Assembly: GCA_030280995.1 (NCBI GenBank) | Contig: JASXTE010000002.1 | Location: 28,379,183-28,443,182, forward strand | Reading direction: 5' to 3' | Source of the DNA: Hemileia vastatrix | Taxonomy: Eukaryota; Basidiomycota; Pucciniomycetes; Pucciniales; Zaghouaniaceae | DNA: 64,000 nt | Part shown: one piece after another, positions 32,701-45,500 of the stretch | Layout: each line of letters opens with the position of its first letter | Numbering within the stretch: the stretch's first letter is position 1 | The notes under the pieces: model-generated | Seen by the model: only the letters and a program-made list of their open reading frames with translations | Told to the model about the DNA's origin: nothing | Database searches by the model: none | Made by a program: the position numbers and the translations under genes

Positions 32701-35175
32701 GCTCATGGTTTATATTGATGATATTATTGTTTTTTCTAAAACTTTTGATGAACATATGATTCACTTAAATAGAGTTTTCCAAAAAATGGATGAAATCAAT
32801 ATGACCTTATCTTTAAAAAAGTGTAAATTTGGTTTTCAATCTTTGAAAGTCCTTGGCCATGTTGTGTCAGGCTTACAAATTTGTGTAGACCATAATAAAG
32901 TTGCTGCCATTCAAAATGTGAAAGCACCAACTTCTGTAAGAGAAATCCAAAGTTTTTTGGGTATGTGTGGCTATTATAGACAATATATTAAAAATTATCA
33001 GGTCATAGCCTTGCCTCTTACAAAACTAACCAGAAAAGATGTTGCTTTTCTCTGGAATAATGACTGTCAGAAAGCTTTTAATACATTGAAAAGTTGCTTA
33101 ATGACAGCCCCTATATTGGCTCTTCCAGATTTTAACAAGCCATTTGTACTTTATACAGATGCTAGCTTTATTGGTCTGGGTGCTGCCCTTCACCAAAAGC
33201 AAATTATTAATGATAAATCCTCAGAGGTTGTAATTTGTTATATTTCAAGAACCTTAAGAAATAGTGAATTGAAATATGGTGCCACTCAATTGGAGTGCTT
33301 AGCAGTTGTTTGGGCTCTTGAGAAACTTCATTACTACTTGGATGACCAAAAATTTGAGCTGGTAACTGACTGTAGTGCTGTGAAATCTCTCTTAAACCTC
33401 AAAACACCTAACAGACATATGTTCAGGTGGCAACTTGCTGTTCAGGAATACAGAGGAAGGATGACTATTATCCACAGAGCTGGAAATGTTCACTCTAATG
33501 TTGATATGCTCTCCAGATTGCCTCTGCCAAATAATGACTCCAATCCTGCTTATGTACCTGAGGATGACACTGTTCATATACATGGTATATTTATAGTTGA
33601 TATGGAAGAAGAGTTATTACAGTTAATACTGGATTCATATGATAAAGATTCTGACTAAAATAAATTAGTTACTATTTTGAATGATCCTAAGAATGCTTCA
33701 ATTCAATCATTAATAAAAACTCTTCCTGCAAAGTACCAAAATGCTTTAAATAAAGGAAAGTTTTCTATTGAAGATGGTTATATATATTATAGAAGGAAGC
33801 TTACCAATGTAATTGTTATTCCTCCTTCAATGAAAGAAACTATCCTCAAACTTTGTCATGATGACATATTAGCTGGTCATTTTGATCTTGAAAAAACATT
33901 GATTAGAATCAAAAACACTGCATGGTGGGCTAATATGTCTGAAGACACAAAATTATATGTTGAATCTTGTGATTCCTGCCAAAAATCTAAAAGGTTAACA
34001 GGTAAGAGAGCAGGGTTATTACAACATATTGAAGCACCTAGTGCTCCCTGGCAAATCATTAATATGGATTTTGTCACTGGTCTTCCTGTTGCAGGTAAAG
34101 ATAGCTTTAACTCTTGTTGGGTAATAGTGGATAGATTCACAAAAATGTGCAAATTTATTCCAACCCACAAAGATGTATCCACCAAAGAATTAGCTTTCTT
34201 ATGGTGGTCTTACATGTTTAATATTATTGGTTTTCCAAAAGCCATTATCTCTGATAGGGATCCAAAATTCACTTCTGAGTTTTGGACCTCTTTGATGGAT
34301 ATTTGTGGCTGTGAGTTAAAATTGTCTACAGCTCATCATCCTCAGACTGATGGTCTAGCTGAAAGAATGATTCAAACTCTGGAAGATATGATTAGAAGGT
34401 ATTGTGCCTTTGGTTTAGAATATAAAGACAATGACAGATTTACTCATGATTGGGTCACTCTTTTGCCTGGTCTTGAATTTGCATATAATAGCACTGTTCA
34501 TTCTGTCACTGAGAAAAAGCCTTTTGAGCTTTGGTTAGGTTATGGCCCAAACACTCCTGCTCAGATTCTCAATAATAAATTACCTAAGTTGGAACTACAC
34601 CCTGGTGTAAAATCTTTTATGCAAATGCAACAGCTCTGCAGAAAACATGCTCAGAGTTGTATTGATAAAGCATTTGAATATGAAAAGAAAAGATGGGATA
34701 AATCCCATAAAGAATACACATTTAACAAGGGTGATGAAGTGTTGATCTCTACTGTCCATTTCAATTTACAAGGTAACCACAAATTAAAAGATCTTTTTGT
34801 AGGACCATTTGTTGTTAAAAGAATGGTTGGTGATAATGCAGTAGAAGTTGTATTGTATTCTCCATATGATAGGAAACATCCTGTCTTTCCCATTTCTCTA
34901 CTTATAACTTATACTTCCAACAGTGACTTATTTCCAAAAAGAAGAGGAAGACCTAAGAAGAACCCTCAGGAAGTCACAGAAACAGCAGAAATTGATAAAA
35001 TTCTCAATGATAGAATTATCACTTCTGAAAGAGGTACTGAATATTTATTGAGATATAAGAACAAATCATCTGAACATGATGCATGGATACCTGGCAAAGA
35101 AATTTCAAATCTGCCTGCTCTGTTGAAAAAATACAAAAAGAAAAAATCTTAGCATTTTTTTTTATTGTTTTTTTT

Positions 35176-35187
35176 AGAGTGAGGGAG
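35176..35187 (+). other. B1 polypurine tract
   Basis: AGAGTGAGGGAG after a T-rich run, abutting the 3' LTR. Confidence 0.8.
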
Positions 35188-36439
35188 TGTCAGCCAGGCT
35201 ATTCCAGGAGTCCAGTAAATGATATATAAATTATAAAACCTTAAAGAGTGGGTAAGACTTGTATTTAATGAATATAACTTAATATTTTATTGCATAATGA
35301 AATTATATAAGAATTTTATTATATACAAGTGTTACATTAAATTTATTGGTTATATATATTTTTATATATACAATTAAATTGAGCATAATATAATATATTC
35401 TACAAATAATGGCGCATTTTTATGTATTTAATAATTATAAATTTATATTTAATTAATTAAAAAACATATATTATAATTATAAGTGTAAAATTGACTTATA
35501 ATATAATTAAATTAATTATTTAAATTTATATAATAAATAACATCTTTCATATAGTATTAAACAATAATTAATGGCGCTTCTTTTGACCCTTAATTGTGTC
35601 AGGAAGAAAATCAAATAAATTATAATACTTATTTTATAAAATAGTATTATAAATTCTCAAATTAAATTAATTAATTGTTTCAGTTAAACTAGTTATTAAA
35701 TTACATAGTGAAAACAATTAATAAATATTAATTTACACTGAATTAAAATGATTGCATGCCTTGTTACGTCAAAACATGTTATTTATTTCACTTACAAATG
35801 CTGAAAACAGATTGTAATACTTGTTTTGATTTGTTTTTCCCATAGTTCTTAGATCACAGGGTTGTTTAGTTACTCATTATTTTGTATTAACTGATTTGGG
35901 AAATTTGGGATGGGAATTTTATATTCTTAATTGGGATTCTTATTATTTTTCGTATAATTTTCTCTTAATTACTATGTTACGGATGTCTTCTTTTATCTTC
36001 TTGTTTTACTTCATTACTATTTTGTATATAGTCACTTGTAGCGCTTCAGAGGACCCATTGCCTATAAAAGGGCCTTGGATAATCCCCTGTAGAAGTATCA
36101 CTTACTATACACTCAACCAACTTGAAAATATTTTCTATTACATTTATATTATTTTTTATTAGTATTATAACTCTAATTAAAATTCTATATAATTAACCAG
36201 AGGTTGCCTTAAGTCTGATAGTACTCATAGTGTTTGCCGCGCAGAAACCCTTACACCAAAATAATATTATTTAAAACCTTCACTTTTGTCATCTCTCAAG
36301 TTACTCGTGGTTGCCTTCCTTTAAATAAATTAAATAATTTTTTATATTTTATTTCTTTTATTCCTCAAAGCCGTTCTCCTTGTCCTCCTCTATCTCTTTC
36401 TTCCCCTTTTTCTTCCCTCTTCTAGACGACTGACCGACA
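35188..36439 (+). repeat. B1 3' LTR
   Basis: 1252 bp, about five differences from 27046-28297; followed by AGATA (36440-36444). Confidence 0.95.
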
Positions 36440-36500
36440 AGATATCTGTCTACTATTCCCAGCCTCTATAGGTCTCAAGGTTTCATCCTGCCTTCCAGAT

Positions 36501-39500
36501 TTACCTGAAGGAACAGAGTCAGCCACAAGAAAAGGCACTTGAGAATCAATAGAGGGACGTACCAGGGTTTGCTGGGTATCACCATATTGGGCTTCCTTCT
36601 TCTTTTGCCTCCTTGATAAGGGTGGGGAGGAGTGGGGTTGGCCTGGGTGGGCCTTGATGGACCTACCTGAGGTAACTGATGCTGGTTTTGAGCCAAGTAG
36701 TCCCACTGAGTGTTGAGCCAGTCCCACTGCCACTTGGACACTTCCACCATCTCTTGGGACTGGGGAGCCAATTGTTGTTGATCCCTGTGAGGAAGAGGTT
36801 TCTTCTTCTCTTGGAGAAAAGTATCTGTTCCTCTCACCTTTTCTTCCAAGGCATCTACCCTTACCTTTAGTCTCAAGCTGTCTGCCCTTAACTCCTTTAT
36901 GTGGGTAGACAGATTCTTTACCTGCTGAGACAACGGCATCTTTTTTATCCTAAAGCCTTTTGGAAGCTCTTCTGGTGGGTTTATCATGGGCTTCTGATCC
37001 TGAGTATTGTCCACGAGGATTTCTACTTCTTCCATCTCTACATCCTGTTTGGGGCAAGGATTTATTAGTTGGAGAAATTCTTCTTGTTGAAGGAGAACTT
37101 ACAGAAGTAGGCTCATCATAATCAATTAAGTCTAGTTCTTCTTCACGTGCAGCAAAACCACTTTTGTCAGTCAGGCGTCTAGAAGAGATAAGATAAGAGG
37201 GAAGAAAAGAGAGTAGGACAAGAAGGAGATAGTAGTTTAGAAATAAAAGAAATAAAAACAATTGAGATTATTTGATTTATTTGAGAGAAAGAAACGACGA
37301 GTGATTTGAGAGGTGACAACAAAATTGGTTTTATTAATATTAATATTATTTAAGTAAGAGTTTCTGCGCGGCAAACAATATAATTACTATCAGACTTAAG
37401 GCAACCTTTAAATTGTTATTTAGAATTTTTAATTAGAATTTAATACTAACAAAAATAATAATAAGCGTAATAAATTTATCTTTAAATTGTTGAGTGTGTA
37501 ATAAGTGATGAGGCTACAGGGGATTATCCAAGCCCCTTTTATAGGCAATGGGCCATCTGGAGCGCCACTATATTTGTAAATACAATAATTATAATAGAAT
37601 AAAACAAGTATATCAAAGAGTAAGTGAAACATAACAATGTAGAGAAAAATATGAAACAAATAATTAAAAACCCCAATTAAGAATCCAATTTTCCCGCCAT
37701 TAATTCCCAAATCAGTAAGAAAAAATAGTGAATAACTAAACAAGCCTGGAACATAGGAACTATGAGAAAAATCATTCAAAACAGATGGTACAGTCTGATT
37801 TAAGGATTTTTAAGTGAAACAAAAAATATTCTGACACAACAAATATGTAATTTATTTCAATTCAGTATTAATTAGTTTTTCCTGACACAATTATAGGTCA
37901 AAAGAAGCGTCATTATTTATTGTTTAATATTATAAGACATGATATTTAATATATAAATATAATTAATTAATTTAATTATATTATAAGTAAATTTTACACT
38001 TATAATTATAATATATGTTTTTAATTAATTAAATATAAATTTATAATTATTAAATACATAAAAAATGCGCCATTATTTGTAGAATATAATATATTATGTT
38101 AAATTTAAATGTATAAAAAATTTATATAACCAATAAAATTAATATAACACTTATATGTAATAAAATACTTATATAATTTTATTATGCAATAAAATATTAA
38201 TTTATATACATTAAATACAATTCTTACCCCCTCTTTCAGGTCTTATAAGTTACATATCATTTACTGGACTCCTGGAATAGCCTGGCTGACACTCCCTCAC
38301 TCTAAAAAAACAATAAAAAAAATGCTAAGATTTTTTCTTTTTGTACTTTTTCAAAAGAGTAGGCAGATTTGAAATCTCCTTACAAGGTATCCATGCATCA
38401 TGTTCAGATGATTTGTTCTTATATCTCAATAAATATTCAGTACCTCTTTCAGAAGTGATAATTCTATCATTGAGAATTTTGTCAATTTCTGCTGTTTCTG
38501 TGACTTCCTAAGGGTTCTTCATAAGTCTTCCTCTTCTTTTTGGAAATAAGTCACTGTTGGAAGTATAAGGCTTAAGAAAAGAAATGGGAAATACAGGATG
38601 TTTCCTATCATATAGAGAATACAATACAACTTCTACTGCATTATCACCAACCATTCTTTTAACAACAAATGGTCCTACAAAAAGATCTTTTAATTTGTGG
38701 TTACCTTGTAAATTGAAATGGACAGTAGAGATCAACACTTCATCACCCTTGTTAAATGTGTATTCTTTATGGGATTTATCCCATCTTTTCTTTTCATATT
38801 CAAATGATTTATCAATACAACTCTGAGCATGTTTTCTGCATAGCTGTTGCATTTGCATAAAAGATTTTACACCAGGGTGTACTTCCAACTTAGGTAATTT
38901 ATTATTTAGAATCTGAGCAGGAGTGTTTGGGCCATAACCTAACCAAAGCTCAAAAGGCTTTTTCTCAGTGACAGAATGAACAGTGCTATTATATGCAAAT
39001 TCAAGACCAGGCAAAAGAGTGACCCAATCATGAGTAAATCTGTCATTGTCTTTATATTCTAAACCAAAGGCACAATACCTTCTAATCATATCTTCCAGAG
39101 TTTGAATCATTCTTTCAGCTAGACCATCAGTCTGAGGATGGTGAGCTGTAGACAATTTTAACTCACAGCCACAAATATCCATCAAAGAGGTCCAAAACTC
39201 AGAAGTGAATTTTGGATCCCTATCAGAGATAATGGCTTTTGGAAAACCAATAATATTAAACATGTAAGACCACCATAAGAAAGCTAATTCTTTGATGGAT
39301 ACATCTTTGTGGGTTGGAATAAATTTGCACATTTTTGTGAATCTATCCACTATTACCCAACAAGAGTTAAAGCTGTCTTTACCTGCAACAGGAAGACCAG
39401 TGACAAAATCCATATTAATGATTTGCCAGGGAGCACTAGGTGCTTCAATATGTTGTAATAACCCTACTCTCTTACCTGTTAACCATTTAGATTTTTTGCA

Positions 39501-42500
39501 GGAATCACAAGATTCAACATATAATTTTGTGTCTTCAGACATATTAGCCCACCATGCAGTGTTTTTGATTCTAATCAATGTTTTTTCAAGATCAAAATGC
39601 ATCATGACAAAGTTTGAGGATAGTTTCTTTCATTGAAGGAGGAATAACAATTACATTGGTAAGCTTCCTTCTATAATATATATAACCATCTTCAATAGAA
39701 AACTTTCCTTTATTTAAAGCATTTTGGTACTTTGCAGGAAGAGTTTTTATTAATGATTGAATTGAAGCATTCTTAGGATCATTCAAAATAGTAACTAATT
39801 TATTTTAGTCAGAATCTTTATCATATGAATCCAGTATTAACTGTAATAACTCTTCTTCCATATCAACTATAAATATACCATGTATATGAACAGTGTCATC
39901 CTCAGGTACATAAGCAGGATTGGAGTCATTATTTGGCAGAGGCAATCTGGAGAGCATATCAACATTAGAGTGAACATTTCCAGCTCTGTGGATAATAGTC
40001 ATCCTTCCTCTGTATTCCTGAACAGCAAGTTGCCACCTGAACATATGTCTGTTAGGTGTTTTGAGGTTTAAGAGAGATTTCACAGCACTACAGTCAGTTA
40101 CCAGCTCAAATTTTTGGTCATCCAAGTAGTAATGAAGTTTCTCAAGAGCCCAAACAACTGCTAAGCACTCCAATTGAGTGGCACCATATTTCAATTCACT
40201 ATTTCTTAAGGTTCTTGAAATATAACAAATTACAACCTCTGAGGATTTATCATTAATAATTTGCTTTTGGTGAAGGGCAGCACCCAGACCAATAAAGCTA
40301 GCATCTGTATAAAGTACAAATGGCTTGTTAAAATCTGGAAGAGCCAATATAGGGGCTGTCATTAAGCAACTTTTCAATGTATTAAAAGCTTTCTGACAGT
40401 CATTATTCCAGAGAAAAGCAACATCTTTTCTGGTTAGTTTTGTAAGAGGCAAGGCTATGACCTGATAATTTTTAATATATTGTCTATAATAGCCACACAT
40501 ACCCAAAAAACTTTGGATTTCTCTTACAGAAGTTGGTGCTTTCACATTTTGAATGGCAGCAACTTTATTATGGTCTACACAAATTTGTAAGCCTGACACA
40601 ACATGGCCAAGGACTTTCAAAGATTGAAAACCAAATTTACACTTTTTTAAAGATAAGGTCATATTGATTTCATCCATTTTTTGGAAAACTCTATTTAAGT
40701 GAATCATATGTTCATCAAAAGTTTTAGAAAAAACAATAATATCATCAATATAAACCATGAGCCAACCCTCAATAATTTCTTGATGGAAAGTGTTATCCAT
40801 GACTTTCTGGAAAACTGAAGGAGCATTTTTAGGGCCAAATGGCATCCTAACATACTTATATATTCCCATATGAGTAGCAATAAGCAAAAAATTTTGAGAA
40901 TTTTTCTCAACTGGAACTTGATGATAACCTTTATTACCATGCAGACAACTAATAAATTTTGCACCTTGCAAGGTAGCATGTATTGAATTAATTCTGGGTA
41001 AAGGATAAATATCATCAACAGTATAAGTATTTAAAGCTCTGTAATCTCCACATAATCTAGCTTTATCTTTTTCATAAGAAATTAAGACTGGGGAGATGAC
41101 ACAATATTTGGGGGTGACATCCACTTTCTCAATGATATTCATTTTCAATAATGTTTCAATATTATCTTCAATATCTTTTCTTTTTGATGGAGAAGCAGGA
41201 TATGGTCTTTTCTTAAGGGAAGGAGGAATATCACTCAAATTACAGGATAAGGTAATTTTCATCTCTTCCTGAACAATTCCCAAGACATGAGAACCATGAG
41301 CAAAAGCCATAGGGAAAGAGGTAATAGAGGCAACAATAGAATCCTTTTGTTCACTAGTCAACTGATCACCAAAAGAAGCGGTATTTATTTCATGTAATAA
41401 ATCATCCATTTCAGTTGTTGTTCTACCTTTACAGTGGATCAGTGAGTTACAAGATTTCAACAAATGCCCAGAACTTCTAGGAGAGGAAATTTTGAATTTC
41501 CTTTTCCCATTCATTCCTAAGGTAAAGAAATTATTTGCTGGGTCCAGTTTCACACCAAACATGGTTAAAATATCATTTCCCATAATAAACCAATTTCTCA
41601 AATTATCATTTTTCATGACAACAAACTCACAAATAGCTCTGAAAAAACCATTATTATATTTGAAGAATACAGAGGTTTTGTATTTGCCAATAGGAAATAA
41701 GGTAGAACCATACCCTCTCCATTTTTCAGAAGTTATAGGTAATAATTTACTCAAATATTCCTTATCCACTGAAGCCGAAGCTTTTCAGATACTACACTTC
41801 CTCCAGCACCAGAATCAAGAACTACATCAACATTTTTACCATTAATGATAACAGGTGCCTTTAAAGGGGATATAGGAATAGAATTGTTAGTAATATCTTT
41901 AATTATCTCAGCATTTTCTACTGAAGATAAATTCAATACACAATCTTCAGATATATTATTTAAATAATGGACATCTTGTTCCAACATTAAAACATCTTTA
42001 ACAGATTCATTGTCATAGGAGATATTACTTTCACAGTCACTGGAAGAATTATTGACATCAAGTTCAACTTCATCAGTGTCTTCATTTTGTTCAACAAGAT
42101 GAATTTTCTTGTCACAAACATGACCCTTCTGACACGGTTTGTTACACTTATAACAAGTATTTGTTGCATATTTTTTAGGTGCAACTGGGGCAGAGGGTTT
42201 ACCAGATTTTTCTGGGAGCTTTGTAGAGGGTTTATTATGATCATTATAAGATTTACCAAGGTAATTCTTTGGTTCATATCTATGGTTGAGCAGTACCTCA
42301 TTACAGATATTAATAAAAGAAGAATTTTCCCTTACATGCTCAGTTCTAGCCACAATCAAATCCCTAAGAGAATTTGGTAACTTATACAAGATTTTATCTT
42401 TCCAAATATCATAATCCATCTTTGGATCAATTGCTCTAAGGATTTTAGTTATTTTCATCAGAAAAACAATGGGCTTTTCAACAGAGGAGGATACATATCT

Positions 42501-45500
42501 AGTATTCTCATACAGTCTCTGTTGAGCTAACCTGAATTTTGAACCACCAAACTGATTCTCAATCAAGGATTTCCAATCATTCCATGTATAATGATTGTTA
42601 TCTAAAAGAACAGATTCATACCACATCAAGGCTACATTGGAAAATAAAGAAATCAGCTTAGAAACAATTTCCTCATCAGGTAGTTTATAAGATCTCTTTA
42701 AATTATCAATTCTTTGGATAAAGTGTTGCCAATCAGAGGAAGAATCACCATCAAAGGTAGGATATTGTTCTAACTTAGGCCAATTTTTCTGACTACTGGG
42801 ATGGTCCACTTTTTGGTTTTAATCATTCATTATTAATAATTCCTGAGGTTTAGCCAGGTGTTCAGAAATTTCATTATTTACAGAAACAGCTGGTGCATGA
42901 CCATCACAAGATTTTTTGCTAGTAGCAAAAGATTTTACAGACTCATTGTCAGTTTGTTTAATGGTTGAAATATGAGGAAGAAAGGATGAACTTTGCTCAG
43001 GTTTTTTCCCTTTATTTTTATGCAGCTTATTGATGGCAATCTCATTTAATTCATTATTGATGGTTAAGGTTGAGAACTTTTCCTGCAGGTCAGACACATA
43101 GTTTCTTATTCTTGGAATTTCAGACATCTGGTCATTTACTTTTGCAAGAGATAGAACATTTCTGTCCTCAGAAACTGAGTGTTTGGTACTTAGTGCATGG
43201 AAATCATTTCTTAGCTTTTTAAACTCATTTTGCAGAGATTTTATTTCATTTTTGAATGAATAATTTTCTTCAATAAGGGGTTTCAATTCACTCAAGGTCT
43301 TATGTAGACTGATATTTCTATCTGAGATAGCTCTATGTTCACTTCTTATTTGTTTTTGTTGACTAAGAACAATATTCAAGGTTTCTTTGATTTTTAAATA
43401 AGCTGTATCTTGTACAGAAGAACTCACTTTACATTGCAAGTGTAAATTATTTAATCTATCATTTTCATGGATTAACACATCTCTCACATGTTTGTCTTTC
43501 ACAACATTAAAATCAAGGGTATCTTTCAATATTTCCTCAGAAGTTTTTTCAATTAAGGTATAGATTTCAGGGGGAACAGAATCATTTTTAATTGCAAGAG
43601 AAGGATTAATTAAAGAAGTAGAAGTTAAATGTAAAGGTTCATCAAATGACAATTTGCTAATTACATCAATAGGGCTACTAGTTACAGGAAGCTGTCTTTT
43701 AACAGGTTTAACTGTTCTTTCACCATGTTCAGTAATATTACCTGCAGAAGAAGATTTATTAGAAAACATACCCAAGTGACTATCAACCAAATTACTTACC
43801 ATGGCAGAGGAGGAAACTTCCCCTGAGACTGGGTTTGGGATTGTGCTTGGGCCTTCTTTCTCCTTCCTTGTTGGTAGGGATGAGGAGGTGGATGGAAATT
43901 GGGTGTTCTGGATGGGCCAGGCTGATGATGAGGAGGGTGTTGCACATTCTGTTGGTAGTGACTCATTAGATAATCCCATTTTCATTGCTCTACTTCCATA
44001 GTATTTGGATTTTGGATGGTTGAGCTGGGTGGCTGTGAAGGTTGAGCCTGAAACTGAGGCTGATTGGGAGGCAACTGATGAGGGGCCTGGGCCTGAATCT
44101 GGTTCCTGAGTTCTTGAACCTGATCCCACAAGGTGTCTACTTTTGCTTTGTACGTCATATTTTCTGTCTTCAACTCTTTTATATGACTGGACAGGTTGCT
44201 GATTTGTTGTGGCAGAGGAAGCTTTTTTATTGTGAATCCTTTTGGAAGACCTTCTTGAGGTACTAGAGGCTTCACTTCCTTCTGTTGTGCTGGGGGAAGG
44301 GGGTTTGGTTTGTTTACATTTCCTGTCATTTCCAAATCCTGAATTATGTGAATTTTTTGTGTTAGCATAAGATTTTTTATGTCCAACTTTAGAAGAACTC
44401 ACAGTATCAGCATCATAGTCAATTTCAATTTCATCCACTTGCATGTTATCCATTTTTTCAGCCAAATTGTTGGACATAATAGTGGGAAGATTAATTAACT
44501 TTTTTTTAAAAAAAATAATAAAAGTTAGTTAATAATTGCTCCAAATATAAAAAAAAATTTTTATTAATTAAATTATAAAAAAAAAATTTTTTTTAATATA
44601 AAGTAATAATTATAAAAAATTAATTAAAAAAATGGATTGCAAGGTTAAATTGGGAATAAACAATCAAGTTAATTCAACCAATTAATTACCAATATTAAAT
44701 ATGGCAATATATTTGGGACTAAGCACAAAGTACTTTTAAGTCAACCAAAATTAACAATAATTAATAATAATAAAAAAATTAATTTAATAATTCAATTTGT
44801 ATTAATAAAAATGTCAATTCTTCTAGGACTAAGAGGATTTAACACTCTAAATGGTCAACTAGGAAAAAAAAATTTTAATAATTGAACACTTACACTCAGT
44901 GAATCAGCAATTAAGCCACAATCACTGTTATTGCAGTAAAAATATAGTAATATGAGTGAGAGGTGCAAAGGTGAACTTACTATAGTGATTGAAAAATCAC
45001 TTCAAAATAATATATGAATTAATATAATATAAACCTAAGAAGTCGAACCCAAGTTCGAAACACGGTCGCGGAAAAAGTTTTGTTTTTGCTAGGTGGTCTG
45101 TGCGTTTGTCGTTTGTCGCCAGGCTCGATTGTCGTCGTCGTTTGGAAAGGCCCTCAGTTGTCGGTCAGTCGTCTAGAAGAGATAAGATAAGAGGGAAGAA
45201 AAGAGAGTAGGACAAGAAGGAGATAGTAGTTTAGAAATAAAAGAAATAAAAACAATTGAGATTATTTGATTTATTTGAGAGAAAGAAACGACGAGTGATT
45301 TGAGAGGTGACAACAAAATTGGTTTTATTAATATTAATATTATTTAAGTAACAGTTTCTGCGCGGCAAACAATATAATTACTATCAGACTTAAGGCAACC
45401 TTTAAATTGTTATTTAGAAGTTTTAATTAGAATTTAATACTAACAAAAATAATAATAAGCGTAATAAATTTATCTTTAAATTGTTGAGTGTGTAATAAGT

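Larger units (their letters stand above)
28985..35152 (+). pseudogene. B1 Gag-Pol polyprotein, 2055 codons with three stops
   Basis: One continuous frame from ATG 28985 to TAG 35152. Visible parts: Ser-rich overprinted N-terminus (about 26-245), helical region (about 300-480), capsid-like domain (about 560-720), knuckle from Cys775, protease Asp888 (DSGAGG), RT with YIDD from Tyr1243, RNase H Asp1392, integrase His1625/His1632 with a downstream Cx2C, then Asp1695, Asp1757 and Glu1793 (exactly 35 residues between the last two), and a chromodomain from about 1999. In-frame TAA stops lie at 30494, 30734 and 33656; there is no frameshift. The first two are private to B1, the third is shared with B2. 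As written no full polyprotein is made without readthrough. Confidence 0.92.
27046..36439 (+). mobile_element. B1: nearly complete Ty3/Gypsy chromovirus
   Basis: 9394 bp with 1252-bp LTRs, AGATA duplications, primer site, leader, one long gag-pol frame of 2055 codons broken by three stops, and a polypurine tract. It is inserted in C1 in opposite orientation. The LTRs differ at about five positions, indicating a very recent insertion. It is the most complete element in the window. Confidence 0.97.
36445..37164 (-). pseudogene. C1 gag, N-terminal part between B1 and B2
   Basis: Continuation of the C1 Gag frame. It covers the acidic N-terminus (SGFAAREEELDLIDYDEPTS), predicted intron 1, the overprinted region and intron 2. 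In the Gag frame a TAG replaces the Gln of KRLQDKK (near 36950), so unspliced Gag is broken here, while the accessory frame reads through the same spot with only a Lys-to-Arg change. Confidence 0.85.
38324..44477 (-). pseudogene. B2 gag-pol
   Basis: Same domain order as B1: overprinted N-terminus, capsid-like domain, knuckle, DSGAGG protease, YIDD RT, RNase H, DD35E integrase, chromodomain. Lesions relative to B1: TCA to TAA near 42818, a one-base deletion near 41780 in the protease, the TAA after DSD near 39803 that B1 also has, a 14-base deletion near 39600 that removes part of the integrase zinc-binding region, and a TAG in the integrase tail near 38506. The knuckle reads CYKCNKPCQKGHVC (Trp to Cys), though zinc ligands remain. 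Confidence 0.9.
43738..44477 (-). pseudogene. B2 accessory frame, broken by a stop
   Basis: Exon 1 is 44477-44403, intron 1 44402-44339 (donor GTGAGT, CTAAC branch word, acceptor AATTCAG), exon 2 44338-43800, intron 2 43799-43742. The first Trp codon of the WKWDY motif is TGA (43984-43982), so the protein would end at ...MEVEQ and lose its conserved C-terminal part. The same base change in the Gag frame is only Glu to Lys. Splice signals are all kept. Confidence 0.8.

Noticed and set aside
44042..44266. Plus-strand frames over the B2 overprinted region (also 43801)
   Set aside because: Antisense shadows of the two real overlapping frames on the minus strand.
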